Positions 54,787-64,000 of a stretch of 64,000 nt of DNA are shown here, in pieces (position 1 is the first letter of the stretch; every line of letters starts with the position of its first letter). The notes below the pieces were generated by a model. It saw only the letters and a program-made list of their open reading frames with translations, was not told the origin of the DNA and searched no databases. Made by a program: the position numbers and the translations under genes. Source of the stretch: Streptoalloteichus tenebrarius (lineage in GTDB: Bacteria; Actinomycetota; Actinomycetes; Mycobacteriales; Pseudonocardiaceae); NCBI RefSeq assembly GCF_024171885.1, contig NZ_JAMTCP010000024.1, forward strand, positions 1 to 64,000, read 5' to 3'.

Positions 54787-56715
54787 TCAGCCCGTGATCT
54801 CCAGCGTGCGGACGACCTCGTCACAGGCGCCCGCCACCCGGGACCGCCCGCCCTCGGTGTACTGGCAACCCACCGCGACCTGCGTCGTCCCCCGGAACAG
54901 CACGTACCAGTCCACAGTGGTCGACTCCCGTTGCTGCCGGTAGTGGACGACGTCCCGGCCGGCGAAGCTCGCCTTCTCCTCGAAGTCGGAGAACCCCCGG
55001 CTGGTCGAGCGGTCGAACTCGGCCCTGAGCTGGCGCAGCGCGCGGCCCCGGTCGGCGTCGCTGTCGTAGTTGAGCTTGAACTCCTGCACCGCGATCAGGT
55101 CGGTGTCGACCGCGGCGTCCGTCGGCTTGACCTGCACCTTGCGCTGCCCGGCGTCGCCGCCGGTCTGCTCCCAGTCGGCCGGCATCCGGAACCGGTAGTC
55201 GTACTGGGCGATCTCCCGTCCCTGCGCGGCCTGCGGCTTCCTGTCGCCCTCGTCGCCCGACCCGCTCAGGGTGACGCCGAGGACAGTGGCGATCACCGCG
55301 ACCAGCACGACCGCGCCGCCCACGAGCAGCGGAGCGCGACGGCGGGGCGCCGGCGCCGCCGGTGGGGTCGGTGGGGTCGGTGCGGGAGGGAGGCCCGGAG
55401 CCCCGAACCCGCCCGGCGGAGTGAACCCGGCGGGCGGTGTGCCGGGGACCGGCCGGAGGTTCGGGCCCGCGGCCCCGCCCACCGAGGGGAAGGGGCCGGA
55501 AGCCGGGGAACCCGCCGGGAGCCCGACGGCGGGCGTCCCCGGTCGGGGCGGGTGCGACGCGCCCGCCGCCGACGCGGCCGGAGGCAGGCCCGCGGTGCGG
55601 TCCGGGTCCCTGGTCACGGCGCGCAGGGCGCCCCGGGCGACGACGGTCTCCGGCTGGTCCAGGGTGATCGGCATGAGGCCCGTACGCTCGTAGACGAGAC
55701 GGGACACCAGGGGGATCCGGCTCGACCCACCGACGAGGAACACCCCCGAGAGCTGCTGGGGCGTCAGCCCCGCGTCCCGCACAGTCGCCACCACCAGCTC
55801 GGCGGCGCGGGACAGCGGGCCCGCGACGAGCCCCTCCAGGTCGGCCCTGGTGACGTGGGCGTCGGGGAAGGGCGGCGGCATCGGCACGTCGGTGTAGGCG
55901 TGCCGGGAGAGCGTCTCCTTGGCGCCCCGCACGTCCTGCCGCAGCACCCGCCGGCGGCGGCGGTCGGCCAGGTCGCGCCCCTCGACGAGCCTGCGCCACG
56001 CCTCGGGGTCGGTCCCCGCGACCAGCCCGCCGACGTGCTCCAGCAACGCCTGGTCGATGTCGGCCCCGCCGAACGTGGGGTCGCCCCTGGTGGCGAGCAC
56101 CTGGAAGACCGGGACCGGCCGCCCAGGGTCGTGGGCGGACGGCGCGCTCTGCCGGCGGACGACGCTACAGTCGACCGTGCCGCCGCCGAGGTCGAGCACG
56201 GCCAGGGCGGCGCCGTCGGCCATGCCGTGGCCGGCGGAGTGGAACACGGCGGCGGCCACCGGCTCCGGCACGAGCGCGATCTCCGCTGCCAGCCCCGACG
56301 CCGCCTGCCGCAGGACGTGCGTGCGCATCGCGCCCCAGTCCGCGGGATGGGTCAGCACCAGCAGGTCGACCGGCGCGCCGCCGGCGACGCGCCTGGCCTC
56401 CCCCACCGCGCGGGACAGCACGGCCCGGATGACCTCGCGCACCGGGAGCACCGTGCTGCCCAGCAGCAGCTCGCCCTCGTCGATCCGGCGCTTCGGGTGC
56501 GGCTCGTACCGGGAGGGGTCCACGGCGGCCTGGCGCTCCGCCTCGTGCCCGACGAACAGCGTGCCGTCGGCGGCGGCGAACACCGCGGAGGGCACCAGCG
56601 GCTGCCCGTCGACCACGACCACCTGCGGCTCGCTGCCGCCGCCGGCGTGCTCCCCCGTGGCCACCGCGGTGCAGGTGCTGGACGTGCCGAAGTCGATCGC
56701 GACGTGCAGGGTCAC
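54787..56715 (-). CDS. Hsp70-like protein fused to type VII secretion-associated (Rv3446c-type) domain
   Basis: 642 aa. Residues 1-370 form a DnaK-like ATPase: VAIDFGTSSTCTAVA, LAVLDLGGGTVDCSVV, GVFLVGGSSRIPLVSRLV. No substrate-binding domain; instead a long Pro/Ala-rich linker, a membrane helix at about 480-500 (LLVGGAVVLVAVIATVLGV), and an outer domain of about 150 residues (YDYRFRMPADWEQTGGDAGQ, VAVGCQYTEGG) fitting the type VII secretion-associated protein family of Rv3446c. It follows eccC. It may gate or power export from both sides of the membrane (inference). Confidence 0.9.
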   Translation of the reverse strand: MTLHVAIDFGTSSTCTAVATGEHAGGGSEPQVVVVDGQPLVPSAVFAAADGTLFVGHEAERQAAVDPSRYEPHPKRRIDEGELLLGSTVLPVREVIRAVLSRAVGEARRVAGGAPVDLLVLTHPADWGAMRTHVLRQAASGLAAEIALVPEPVAAAVFHSAGHGMADGAALAVLDLGGGTVDCSVVRRQSAPSAHDPGRPVPVFQVLATRGDPTFGGADIDQALLEHVGGLVAGTDPEAWRRLVEGRDLADRRRRRVLRQDVRGAKETLSRHAYTDVPMPPPFPDAHVTRADLEGLVAGPLSRAAELVVATVRDAGLTPQQLSGVFLVGGSSRIPLVSRLVYERTGLMPITLDQPETVVARGALRAVTRDPDRTAGLPPAASAAGASHPPRPGTPAVGLPAGSPASGPFPSVGGAAGPNLRPVPGTPPAGFTPPGGFGAPGLPPAPTPPTPPAAPAPRRRAPLLVGGAVVLVAVIATVLGVTLSGSGDEGDRKPQAAQGREIAQYDYRFRMPADWEQTGGDAGQRKVQVKPTDAAVDTDLIAVQEFKLNYDSDADRGRALRQLRAEFDRSTSRGFSDFEEKASFAGRDVVHYRQQRESTTVDWYVLFRGTTQVAVGCQYTEGGRSRVAGACDEVVRTLEITG

Positions 56716-56751
56716 CCGCTCACCTTCTCACTGGGCTGGACGCGGAAGAAG

Positions 56752-56778
56752 GACGCCCGGACCGGAGGTCCGGGCGTC
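56752..56778. terminator. Hairpin between eccC and the Hsp70-like gene
   Basis: GACGCCCGGACC / GGTCCGGGCGTC, 12-bp perfect stem with GGA loop, in the 212-bp gap. It may reduce read-through from eccC into the downstream genes. Confidence 0.7.
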
Positions 56779-56927
56779 CTGTCGTCGTTCTCGGGACCGG
56801 TCGCACGACCGACCCCGACCGGGCACAGCCGGCCGTGATCGGCACTGCTGGCACTGTCGCGCGCTCGGCGCGGGTCGGGGGCGGCGGCGCGCACGGCGCC
56901 CGCCGCCCCCCCCCGATCCGCCCATCG

Positions 56928-59900
56928 TCACTCCGGGGGGATGTGCGCGATCTGGACCAGGCGGTTGCCGCCCTTGCGCGCGACCAGGGTGCCCCGGCCC
57001 GGCGGCATCGGCGAGGGCTTGACGTTGCCGATCAGGTTGCCCTCGTCCTTGTTACCGCTCATCACGATGCCGGGGGCCGAGCCCTCGCGCAGCTTCCCGA
57101 TGATCGGGTCGCTGAACGCGGCCCTGCTGGCGCCACCGGAGTTGCGCATCAGCACGAAGTGCAGACCGATGTCCCTGGCCTGGGGCAGGAACTCGGCCAG
57201 GGGGGCCAGCGGGTTGGCGTGCGGGCTCGGCGCGACCAGGTCGTAGTCGTCGACGATGAAGAACAGGTCGGGGCCCTTCCACCAGGAGCGGTTCTTGAGC
57301 TGCTCCTGGGTGACGTCCGGGCCGGGCAGCCGTCGGGTCATCGCCGTCCTGACGTCGCCGATCACCGCCTGGAGCTGCTGCGACGAGGCCGCGTAGGTGA
57401 GCACGTGGTCCGGCGGCAGGAAGCCGAGCATGCTGCGCCGGTAGTCGACCAGGATGATCCTGGCCTCCTGCGGCGTGTACCGGTCGACGATGCCCCTGGC
57501 GACCACCCGCAGCAGGGTCGACTTGCCGGCCTCGGTCTCGGCGAAGCCGAAGAAGTGCGGGTCCTGGGCGAAGTCGAGGTAGACGGGCGCGAGCTCGTCC
57601 TCGTTGACGCCGATCGGGACCAGCTTCGGGTTCGGCTGCTGCTGCGGGGTCGGGAGCTGCTCGTAGGGCAGCACCGCCGGCAGCATCCTGACCTGCGGGG
57701 CCCTCGGGCCGCGCCAGGCCGCGTTGATCTTCTGCACCGCGTCGTGGATGCCCTCGCCGACCCGGTCGACCAGGACCTCCCACCGCTGCTCCGGCGTCAT
57801 GTCGGCGCTGAGCCGCTCGCCGCTGTCCACCCGGGGCAACGCGACCAGGAAGTGCAGCTTGTCGCGGGACAGGCCACGGCCAGGCCGGTTCTCCGGCACG
57901 TTCACCGCGACCTTGCGGTCCACGTCGGACTCGCTGGTGTCGCTGATGCGCAGCTCGAACCGGCTGCCCAGCATGTCCTTGAGCGCCGGCCGGATCTCGG
58001 GCCACCGGTTGGCGGTGATCACCACGTGCACGCCGTAGGACAGACCCGAGTTCGCCAGGTTGACGATCTGCTGTTCGAGCATCTCGAAGTCCTGCTTGAA
58101 GGCCAGCCAGCCGTCGATCAGCAGGAACACGTCGCCGTACGGGTCGTCCTTGATCTCGCCGCGCCGCTTGCGGTTGCGGAACTCGGTCATCGAGTCGATG
58201 CCGAGGTCCCTGAACCGCTGCTCGCGCTCGACCATCAGCGTGCTCAGCTCCGCGACGGTCCGCCGCACCAGGTCGGGGTCGAGCTTGCCGCCCACCGCGC
58301 CGACGTGCGGCAGGCCTCGGAGCGACATCAGCGCGCCACCACCGAAGTCGATGCAGTAGAACTGCGCCTCCTGCGGCGTGTGGGTCACCGCCATCGACAT
58401 GACCAGCGTCCGCAGCAGCATCGACTTGCCCGACTGCGGGCGGCCGACGACCGCCATGTGGCCGGCGCCGCCGGACAGGTCGGCCCACAGCACCTTCTGG
58501 CTCTGCTCGTAGGGCCGGTCCTCCAGTCCGATGGGGACGGCCAGCCGGCCGTTGTGCTGGAACCCGGCCGCGCTGAGCCCCCGGTCCTCGGTGGGCGCCA
58601 ACGGCGGCAGCAACGAGTCCAGCGTGGGCGGCTCCTCCAGCGGGGGCAGCCACACCCGGCGCGCCGGCGGGCCCTGGCGGACGGTCCGCCTGACGAAGAT
58701 CTCCAGCTCGCTGGGCTCGGCCGAGTCGTCCTTCTTCTTCTCGGGCTTCGGCTCCTCCCTGGGCTTCTCCGGCTCCTCGGGGATCGGGATGAAGTCCGGG
58801 ACGAAGAACTTCGGCCGGCGGTCGCCGCTGATCGGCGCCGCGGTCTGCACGGCCTGCATGCCCGGCGGGCGGTACGGGCCGGAGACGTAGCACGCCTTGA
58901 ACCGGGTCTTCTCGTTGTTGAACACGAGGTAGCCGGAGCCGGGGATCGGCGGCAGGTCGGCGGCGTCCGGGATGCCGATGGCGGCCCGGGAGTCCGCCGC
59001 GCTGAACGTCTTCAGGCCGAGCCGGTAGGACAGGTGGGTGTCCAGGCCGCGCAGCTTGCCCTCCTCCAGTCGCTGCGAGGCGAGCAGCAGGTGGATCTGG
59101 AGCGACCGGCCCAGCCGGCCGATGGCCACGAACAGCTCGATGAAGTCGGGCTTGGCGCTGAGCAGCTCGGAGAACTCGTCGATGACGATCCACAGCGCCG
59201 GCATCGGTGGCAGGTCCTCGCCGCGCTCGCGGGCCTTCTCGTAGTCCCAGACGTTCTTGAACTTGCCGCTCTCGGCCAGCACCTGCTGGCGGCGGGCCAT
59301 CTCGCCGGCCAGCGCGTCGCGCATCCGGTCGACCAGCGTCAGGTCGGAGCCCAGGTTGGTGATGACCGCGGAGACGTGCGGGGCGTCGTCGAAGCCGAGG
59401 AACGTCGCGCCACCCTTGAAGTCCACCAGGACCAGGTTCAGCGCGGCCGAGGAGTGCGTGGCCATCATCGCCAGCACCAGCGTCCTGAGGAACTCGGACT
59501 TGCCGGAACCGGTGGCGCCGACGCACAGGCCGTGCGGGCCCATGCCGCCCATGGCGGTTTCCTTGATGTCCAGCTCGACCGGCTCGCCGTGCTCGCCGAC
59601 GCCGAAGGCGACCTTGTACTTCTCGCTGTTGGGCCGGGGCCGCCACGCCTGCGCGAGGTCGAAGGTCATCGGGTCGCCCAGACCGAGCAGCTCGAACAGG
59701 CCGACGTTGGAGTTCAGCAACGGCTGGTCCTCCGGCTCGGCCCCGCCGCCCTGGGCGGTGGCGACCCGCCACGGCGACAGCTTGCGCGCCAGGGACTCGG
59801 CCTCGACGGCGCTCAGCCCGTCCGCCTTGCCGAACCACTCGATGCCACCACCGGTGCGGGCGCCGAGCCGGTCGCCGTCCAGCACGATGCGCAGACCCTT

Positions 59901-60974
59901 CTTCTGCGCCAGGTTGGTGGTCAGCGAGTCGGACAGGTCGATCAGCGTGACGCCCTGGAGGCCGTCCTGCTGGACGATGTACTCGCCGCGGTTGACCTCG
60001 CCGTCGTCGATGAGGATCACGATGTGCGGCTGGTCGGTCAGCGGCTGCGCGTTGCGGGAGAAGTTCCTGCGTTCCCCGAGCTCCTCGTGCAGCATCCGCT
60101 CGACCTCGGACAGCGAGCCGGCCATCAGCCGCATCTGGCCGATGCCGTCGACGTGCCGGGGGTGCTGGGCGTGCGGCAGCCACTTGACCCACTCCCACTC
60201 GCGGCGGGCCTCTCCGGCGGCCACGACCGCGATCAGCAGGTCGCTCGGGGCGTGGAACGTGGCGAGCTGGGCGAGCATCGCCCTGGCCAGCGCGCGGGTG
60301 CGCTCCTTCTCGCCGTACAGCGGCACGGCGGCGAAGCCGCGCAACGAGATGGCGATGGGCAGGTCGGGGACGATCGAGTGGGCGCGCACGAACCGGCGCA
60401 GCGCCAGCGTCGCGATCGGCTCCAGCTCGTCGACCGGACCGGTCTGCGGCGGGACCAGCCGGGTGGACAGGCGCTGCGCGCCCCGGCAGATCCTGACCTG
60501 GCAGAAGTCGGGGTCGTTGGGGCGGCGCTCCCACATGCGGCGCTGGCCGGGACCCACCAGCGGCCACAGCGCCTGCGGGTCGGGGTGGCACCACTCGCGC
60601 TCGACCCGCTGCTCCAGCGCGGCCTCGCGGGCGCGTTCCCGCATCTGGCCGAGGTACCGCAGGTAGTCCTTGCGGTCCTCGTTCATCTCGGCCTTCTTCT
60701 GGCCGGCCCCCTGGCCGCCGCCGGCCATCATGCCCAGCGTCGAGATCACCATCATGCCGCCGAAGACCAGCGACATCGGGTTCCGGCCGCCGGCCACGAA
60801 CATGAAGACCATCATGCCCAGCGACGCCACGACCATCACGACCGGCAGCAGCTTCATGACGATGTTGCCGGGGATGACCCGGGGCACCTCGGGCGGCGGC
60901 TCCAGGTGGACCTCGCCGCCCGGGGGACGTGGGGCGGCCAGGCGCGGCGACCGCTTGAACTGCAGCGTGCTCAC
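56928..60974 (-). CDS. eccC: Type VII secretion ATPase EccC (ESX-4-like)
   Basis: 1348 aa from GTG 60974 (AGAGGTG upstream); the frame is open to 61595 but the protein starts properly as STLQFKRSPRLAAPRPPGGE. Two membrane helices near residues 38-80, then three FtsK/SpoIIIE-type ATPase domains: Walker A at about 486 (GATGSGKSEFLR), 843 (GRPQSGKSMLLR) and 1144 (AETEAGKSTLLR), with Walker B LWIVIDEFSELL in the first. The first domain is complete; the third has E-A in place of the usual G. As in mycobacteria, it is fused in one chain and stands next to eccD, mycP, WXG100 genes and rplM-rpsI. Drives export of the Esx heterodimer. Confidence 0.97.
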   Translation of the reverse strand: MSTLQFKRSPRLAAPRPPGGEVHLEPPPEVPRVIPGNIVMKLLPVVMVVASLGMMVFMFVAGGRNPMSLVFGGMMVISTLGMMAGGGQGAGQKKAEMNEDRKDYLRYLGQMRERAREAALEQRVEREWCHPDPQALWPLVGPGQRRMWERRPNDPDFCQVRICRGAQRLSTRLVPPQTGPVDELEPIATLALRRFVRAHSIVPDLPIAISLRGFAAVPLYGEKERTRALARAMLAQLATFHAPSDLLIAVVAAGEARREWEWVKWLPHAQHPRHVDGIGQMRLMAGSLSEVERMLHEELGERRNFSRNAQPLTDQPHIVILIDDGEVNRGEYIVQQDGLQGVTLIDLSDSLTTNLAQKKGLRIVLDGDRLGARTGGGIEWFGKADGLSAVEAESLARKLSPWRVATAQGGGAEPEDQPLLNSNVGLFELLGLGDPMTFDLAQAWRPRPNSEKYKVAFGVGEHGEPVELDIKETAMGGMGPHGLCVGATGSGKSEFLRTLVLAMMATHSSAALNLVLVDFKGGATFLGFDDAPHVSAVITNLGSDLTLVDRMRDALAGEMARRQQVLAESGKFKNVWDYEKARERGEDLPPMPALWIVIDEFSELLSAKPDFIELFVAIGRLGRSLQIHLLLASQRLEEGKLRGLDTHLSYRLGLKTFSAADSRAAIGIPDAADLPPIPGSGYLVFNNEKTRFKACYVSGPYRPPGMQAVQTAAPISGDRRPKFFVPDFIPIPEEPEKPREEPKPEKKKDDSAEPSELEIFVRRTVRQGPPARRVWLPPLEEPPTLDSLLPPLAPTEDRGLSAAGFQHNGRLAVPIGLEDRPYEQSQKVLWADLSGGAGHMAVVGRPQSGKSMLLRTLVMSMAVTHTPQEAQFYCIDFGGGALMSLRGLPHVGAVGGKLDPDLVRRTVAELSTLMVEREQRFRDLGIDSMTEFRNRKRRGEIKDDPYGDVFLLIDGWLAFKQDFEMLEQQIVNLANSGLSYGVHVVITANRWPEIRPALKDMLGSRFELRISDTSESDVDRKVAVNVPENRPGRGLSRDKLHFLVALPRVDSGERLSADMTPEQRWEVLVDRVGEGIHDAVQKINAAWRGPRAPQVRMLPAVLPYEQLPTPQQQPNPKLVPIGVNEDELAPVYLDFAQDPHFFGFAETEAGKSTLLRVVARGIVDRYTPQEARIILVDYRRSMLGFLPPDHVLTYAASSQQLQAVIGDVRTAMTRRLPGPDVTQEQLKNRSWWKGPDLFFIVDDYDLVAPSPHANPLAPLAEFLPQARDIGLHFVLMRNSGGASRAAFSDPIIGKLREGSAPGIVMSGNKDEGNLIGNVKPSPMPPGRGTLVARKGGNRLVQIAHIPPE

Positions 60975-61123
60975 CGGACGGGCACCTCTTACTTCTCCCC
61001 GACTCACACGGCTCGGGTCGGGATCGGCTGGCGGAGGGACGAGCCGAATGCGCGGCACTCGTCGAGGCCGCCGACGGGTGGGCGGGAAGTTCCCCACCCC
61101 TCTTCGCCGGAACCCGGGGTCCC

Positions 61124-61146
61124 GCCGCACTCGGTGCGGCCATACT
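61124..61146 (+). promoter_or_regulatory. Candidate eccD promoter with GCCGCAC-TCG-GTGCGGC palindrome
   Basis: A perfect 7-bp-arm palindrome (61124-61140) sits directly before a CATACT -10-like hexamer (61141-61146), in the 286-bp divergent gap between eccC and eccD. It could be an operator overlapping the promoter. Confidence 0.4.
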
Positions 61147-61260
61147 AGGGGCGCTCGTCGACGGGCAGGGCCGGTTCCGCGACTTCCGCGAGATCGACAA
61201 CGGCCGCCGCGACGGGCTCGACAAGCCCGACCCGAGAAGAAGAAGGACGAGGGGGCGCTG

Positions 61261-62688
61261 GTGGCGACCGGGACGACGGTGTTCAGCCGGGTGACCGTGG
61301 TGGCGCCGACCACTCGCATCGACGTCGCCCTGCCGGCGGACGTCGCGGTGGCCGACCTGCTGCCGATGGTGCTGGACATGGCGCGCAGGGCCAGCGGCGA
61401 GGGCGGCCCGCTCAACGCCAGGGACGGCGGGGTCCGGCACGGCGGCTGGTGCCTGGCCAAGCTCGGCGAGTCGGAGCCGTTGGACCCGAGCCGCACGCTG
61501 GCCTCGCAGGGCGTCGTGGACGGCGAACTGCTCCAGCTCCGCAAGCGCAACGAGAACCCGCCGCCCCCGCTGTACGACGACGTCGTCGACGCCATCGCCG
61601 ACTCCTCCCCGGACAGCTACCGGCCGTGGACCAGGGAGACCGCCGCCAGGATCGGCCACCTCGCCGGCGGGCTCGCGCTCGTCGGCGCGGCCATGGCCGC
61701 GTGGCGGGCCGGCCCGACCTACCCGTTGACGGCGGCGCTGGTCGCCGGCGTGGCCGCCGTGGTCGCGGTGGTCGTGGGCGCGGTGATCGCCAGGGCCTAC
61801 GCGGCGCCGACCACCGGCGTGGTGGTGGCGGCCGCCGGCGGCCTGCCGCTGGCGTTCGTGAGCGGCCTCTACATCGTGCCGGGTGACGAGGTGCTCGGTC
61901 TGGGCCGCGCCAACCTGCTGCTGGGCAGCGCCCTGGTGCTGGTGGTCGCGGCGGCCTCGATCATGGTGTTGGGCGCCGGGGTGACCGTGTTCGTCGCGGC
62001 CGCGACGGCCGGTTCGCTGGGTGTGCTGACGTTCGCCGTCGCCACCCTGGTGGACACGCCGGCGGCCGGTGTGGCGGCGGGGGCGGGCGCGGTCGCGCTG
62101 GCCGGCCTGTCGATGCTGCCGCGCCTGACCCTGCGGCTGGCCCGGCTGCCGCTGCCCCAGGTCCCCGGCAGCGCCGAGGACCTCAAGGAGGACACCGGCT
62201 TCCCCGAGTACGCGGTGATCGAGCGGCGCACCGGTCTGGCCCACGAGTACATGACGGGCATGCTCGTCGGCTGCGGCGTGGTCGCGGCGATCTCGGCGAT
62301 CCTGGCCTCCGCCGACGGCACCGTGTTCGGCCCGCTGTTCGCGGTCGCGCTGTCCTCGGTCATGTTGATGCGGGCCCGCGCCTACGCCAACGGCAGCCAG
62401 GCGGTGGCGTTGCTGGTCACGGGCATGGTGGCCGCGGCGGGCGTGCTCATGGGCTGGCTGTGGACCGCCACGCCGTTCACCCTGCTGCTGTGGGTGTTCG
62501 GCGCGCTGACGCTGCTCGCGGCCGTCGGCCTGGTGCTGGGTGTGGTCTTCCCCGAGAAGAAGTTCTCCCCGGTGCTGCGCCGCACCGCGGACATCGCCGA
62601 GGCCGTGCTGATCGCGTCCGTCCTGCCGCTCGCGCTGGCCGTGATGGACCTCTACAGCACGATCCGCCACCTGAACATCAACATCTGA
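61261..62688 (+). CDS. eccD: Type VII secretion membrane protein EccD (ESX-4-like)
   Basis: 475 aa from GTG 61261 with GAGGGGG upstream. An N-terminal ubiquitin-like (YukD) domain at about 8-85 (FSRVTVVAPTTRIDVALPAD, LLQLRKRNENPPPPLYDDVV), followed by about eleven membrane helices up to the end (YSTIRHLNINI). The size and topology fit EccD, the channel component. Divergent from eccC and upstream of mycP. Confidence 0.95.
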   Translation: MATGTTVFSRVTVVAPTTRIDVALPADVAVADLLPMVLDMARRASGEGGPLNARDGGVRHGGWCLAKLGESEPLDPSRTLASQGVVDGELLQLRKRNENPPPPLYDDVVDAIADSSPDSYRPWTRETAARIGHLAGGLALVGAAMAAWRAGPTYPLTAALVAGVAAVVAVVVGAVIARAYAAPTTGVVVAAAGGLPLAFVSGLYIVPGDEVLGLGRANLLLGSALVLVVAAASIMVLGAGVTVFVAAATAGSLGVLTFAVATLVDTPAAGVAAGAGAVALAGLSMLPRLTLRLARLPLPQVPGSAEDLKEDTGFPEYAVIERRTGLAHEYMTGMLVGCGVVAAISAILASADGTVFGPLFAVALSSVMLMRARAYANGSQAVALLVTGMVAAAGVLMGWLWTATPFTLLLWVFGALTLLAAVGLVLGVVFPEKKFSPVLRRTADIAEAVLIASVLPLALAVMDLYSTIRHLNINI

Positions 62689-62701
62689 GGTCCGAACGTC
62701 G

Positions 62702-64000
62702 ATGCGCAGCCCTCGGTCGCTCCGCAGGCTCGTGGCCGCCGCCGCGGCGGCGAGCCTGATCACCCTGGCCGGTCCGGTGCTGCCGGCGTCGGCCCAACCG
62801 TCCGGTTCGGACGGTCCAAGGCCGACCCCCACCGGCGCGGCGCCCCAGAACGGCACGACCCCGCGCGCGGGGCAGGAGCCGTCGGGCTCGGCCAAGCCCT
62901 CGCCGAAGGGGGGCCGGCCGCCGGCGGGGGACATCCCCAAGGGGATCCCCCCGCTGGAGCCCGACATGAGCAGGTTGCCGGGCAACGGGCCGTCCAAGCC
63001 GGAGATCTCCTACGAGAAGAAGAACGAGTGCATCCGGGCCCTGCCGGACACCGCGAAGAACATCACGCAGAAGCCGTGGGGCCAGCTCGCGCTCAACTTC
63101 GAGCAGGTGTGGCCGCTCACCAAGGGTGAGGGCGTCAAGGTCGCCGTGATCGACACCGGGGTGAACCGCCACCCTCGGCTGGGTGACGGCCACGGCGGCT
63201 ACCGGGTCGAGGAGGGCGGCGACTACGTCGTCGAGGGCGAGCACGGCATCAAGGACTGCGACGGCCACGGCACCGCGGTCGCCGGGATCATCGCGGCCGA
63301 CAACCGGGACCCCAGCGTCGGGTTCTCCGGGGTCGCCCCGGAGGCGACGATCATCTCCTACCGCCAGTCCAGCCCGAACTACCAGGGCAAGGACTCCAGC
63401 GGCCGGCAGCGCCCCGCCGGCACGGTCGAGACGATGGCGCACGCGATCCGGAAGGCGGCCGACGCCGGCGCCAAGGTCATCAACGTCTCGGAGTCGGCGT
63501 GCCAGCCGCCGATCCCGTCCAGCTACTTCGCCCCGTTGCACGCGGCCGTGCGGTACGCCGTGCAGAGGAACGCGGTCGTCGTGGTCGCCGCCGGCAACGT
63601 CGACGGGCAGTCCTGCAAGCAGAACGAGCCCTACGGCAAGATCGAGACCCTGCCCAGCCCGGCCTGGCTGGACGACGACGTGCTCACCGTGGCCGCCACC
63701 GACGAGAACGGCGCGCCGGCGAGCTTCTCGCTCAACGGCCCCTGGGTGGACGTGGCCGCGCCCGGCACGAAGATCACCTCGCTGGACCCCGCCGAGAACG
63801 GCAAGGGGCTGGCGAACATGCTGCCGCAGAACGGCAAGCTCGACACGATCCAGGGGACCAGCTTCGCCGCGCCCTACGTGGCCGGGATCGTCGCCCTGGT
63901 CAGGGCCAGGTTCCCCGACCTGCCCGCGAAGAAGGTGATCGAGCGGATCGAGAGGACCGCGCAGCACCCCGCCGGCCCGGGAGGGTGGAACCCGCAGCTC
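62702..64000 (+). CDS. mycP: Mycosin subtilisin-like protease MycP, 3' end outside window
   Basis: 433 codons seen, no stop before the window end. Signal peptide (MRSPRSLRRLVAAAAAASLI, cut after A-S-A), then a Pro/Gly/Ser-rich stretch of about 60 residues. Subtilisin fold with the triad: Asp in VKVAVIDTGVN, His in DCDGHGTAVAG, Ser in QGTSFAAPYVAG; the oxyanion Asn is in VVAAGNVDG. Mycosins sit in the membrane with a C-terminal helix, which would lie beyond 64000. ATG 14 bases after eccD, so co-transcribed. eccB is expected next. Confidence 0.95.
   Translation, partial: MRSPRSLRRLVAAAAAASLITLAGPVLPASAQPSGSDGPRPTPTGAAPQNGTTPRAGQEPSGSAKPSPKGGRPPAGDIPKGIPPLEPDMSRLPGNGPSKPEISYEKKNECIRALPDTAKNITQKPWGQLALNFEQVWPLTKGEGVKVAVIDTGVNRHPRLGDGHGGYRVEEGGDYVVEGEHGIKDCDGHGTAVAGIIAADNRDPSVGFSGVAPEATIISYRQSSPNYQGKDSSGRQRPAGTVETMAHAIRKAADAGAKVINVSESACQPPIPSSYFAPLHAAVRYAVQRNAVVVVAAGNVDGQSCKQNEPYGKIETLPSPAWLDDDVLTVAATDENGAPASFSLNGPWVDVAAPGTKITSLDPAENGKGLANMLPQNGKLDTIQGTSFAAPYVAGIVALVRARFPDLPAKKVIERIERTAQHPAGPGGWNPQL

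Noticed and set aside
56835-61148. 1437-codon plus-strand frame opposite eccC
   Set aside because: Shadow of the eccC gene; no domain, Arg/His/Gln-rich composition.
57052-62997. 1981-codon minus-strand frame overlapping eccC and eccD
   Set aside because: Shadow in a second frame; runs through the divergent eccD gene and has Arg/Gly/Ala-rich composition.

Overview
The window is a high-GC actinobacterial chromosome segment. Gene content and order point to Pseudonocardiales (a Saccharothrix/Actinosynnema/Amycolatopsis-like organism; inference, genus not provable here). The strongest clue is long-range synteny with the Mycobacterium tuberculosis region Rv3396c-Rv3449: guaA, choD, guaB3, guaB2, a DUF5319 gene, rsdA, sigD, an Rv3415c-type gene, whiB3/whiD, groEL1, groES, tsaD, rimI, tsaB, tsaE, alr, nnr, glmS, glmM, rpsI, rplM, two WXG100 genes, an Rv3446c-type gene, eccC4, eccD4 and mycP4. 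Accessory genes sit between these landmarks. The bldM homologue between sigD and the whiB gene recalls the Streptomyces arrangement.

Layout. 0-9 kb: the 3' part of a Ser/Thr kinase gene, a low-GC secreted SH3-like protein, a LysR/EamA divergent pair, and a PspC-containing histidine kinase plus response regulator divergent from a PspC/LiaF-like protein (envelope-stress type). 9-24 kb: guaA, a 51-aa membrane protein, an aldehyde dehydrogenase, a (GGGGCCA)10 repeat, a pair of flavoenzymes, a broken Uma2 gene, the choD-guaB3-guaB2 block, then rsdA-sigD. 24-30 kb: developmental and regulatory genes (bldM-like, TPR-like, a MerR/B12-binding regulator, whiB, an XRE/DUF5753 regulator). 30-42 kb: groEL1-groES under a CIRCE element, a Rieske flavoprotein, and the t6A/alanine racemase cluster tsaD-rimI-tsaB-tsaE-hydrolase-alr with repeated GTGA start/stop overlaps, then nnr-acpS. 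42-53 kb: a PAP2-like protein, glmS, a hydrolase, a type VII secretion accessory operon, glmM, rpsI-rplM. 53-64 kb: an ESX-4-like type VII secretion locus (two WXG100 proteins, an Asp/Glu-tailed small protein, an Hsp70/Rv3446c fusion, EccC, EccD and the start of MycP, which runs off the window).

Working together: glmS and glmM feed UDP-GlcNAc and alr supplies D-alanine for the cell wall; guaA, guaB2 and guaB3 handle guanine nucleotides; tsaB, tsaD and tsaE make tRNA t6A. The most interesting part is the second type VII secretion-related operon (45963-49744). It contains an EspC-like protein, a 989-aa protein with an embedded WXG motif and a long Pro/Gly tail, a 22-codon ORF wedged exactly between its neighbours, and a protein ending in the same acidic DDDED(F/Y)SQE tail as a protein inside the ESX-4 locus. 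That ties the two loci together across the ribosomal genes.
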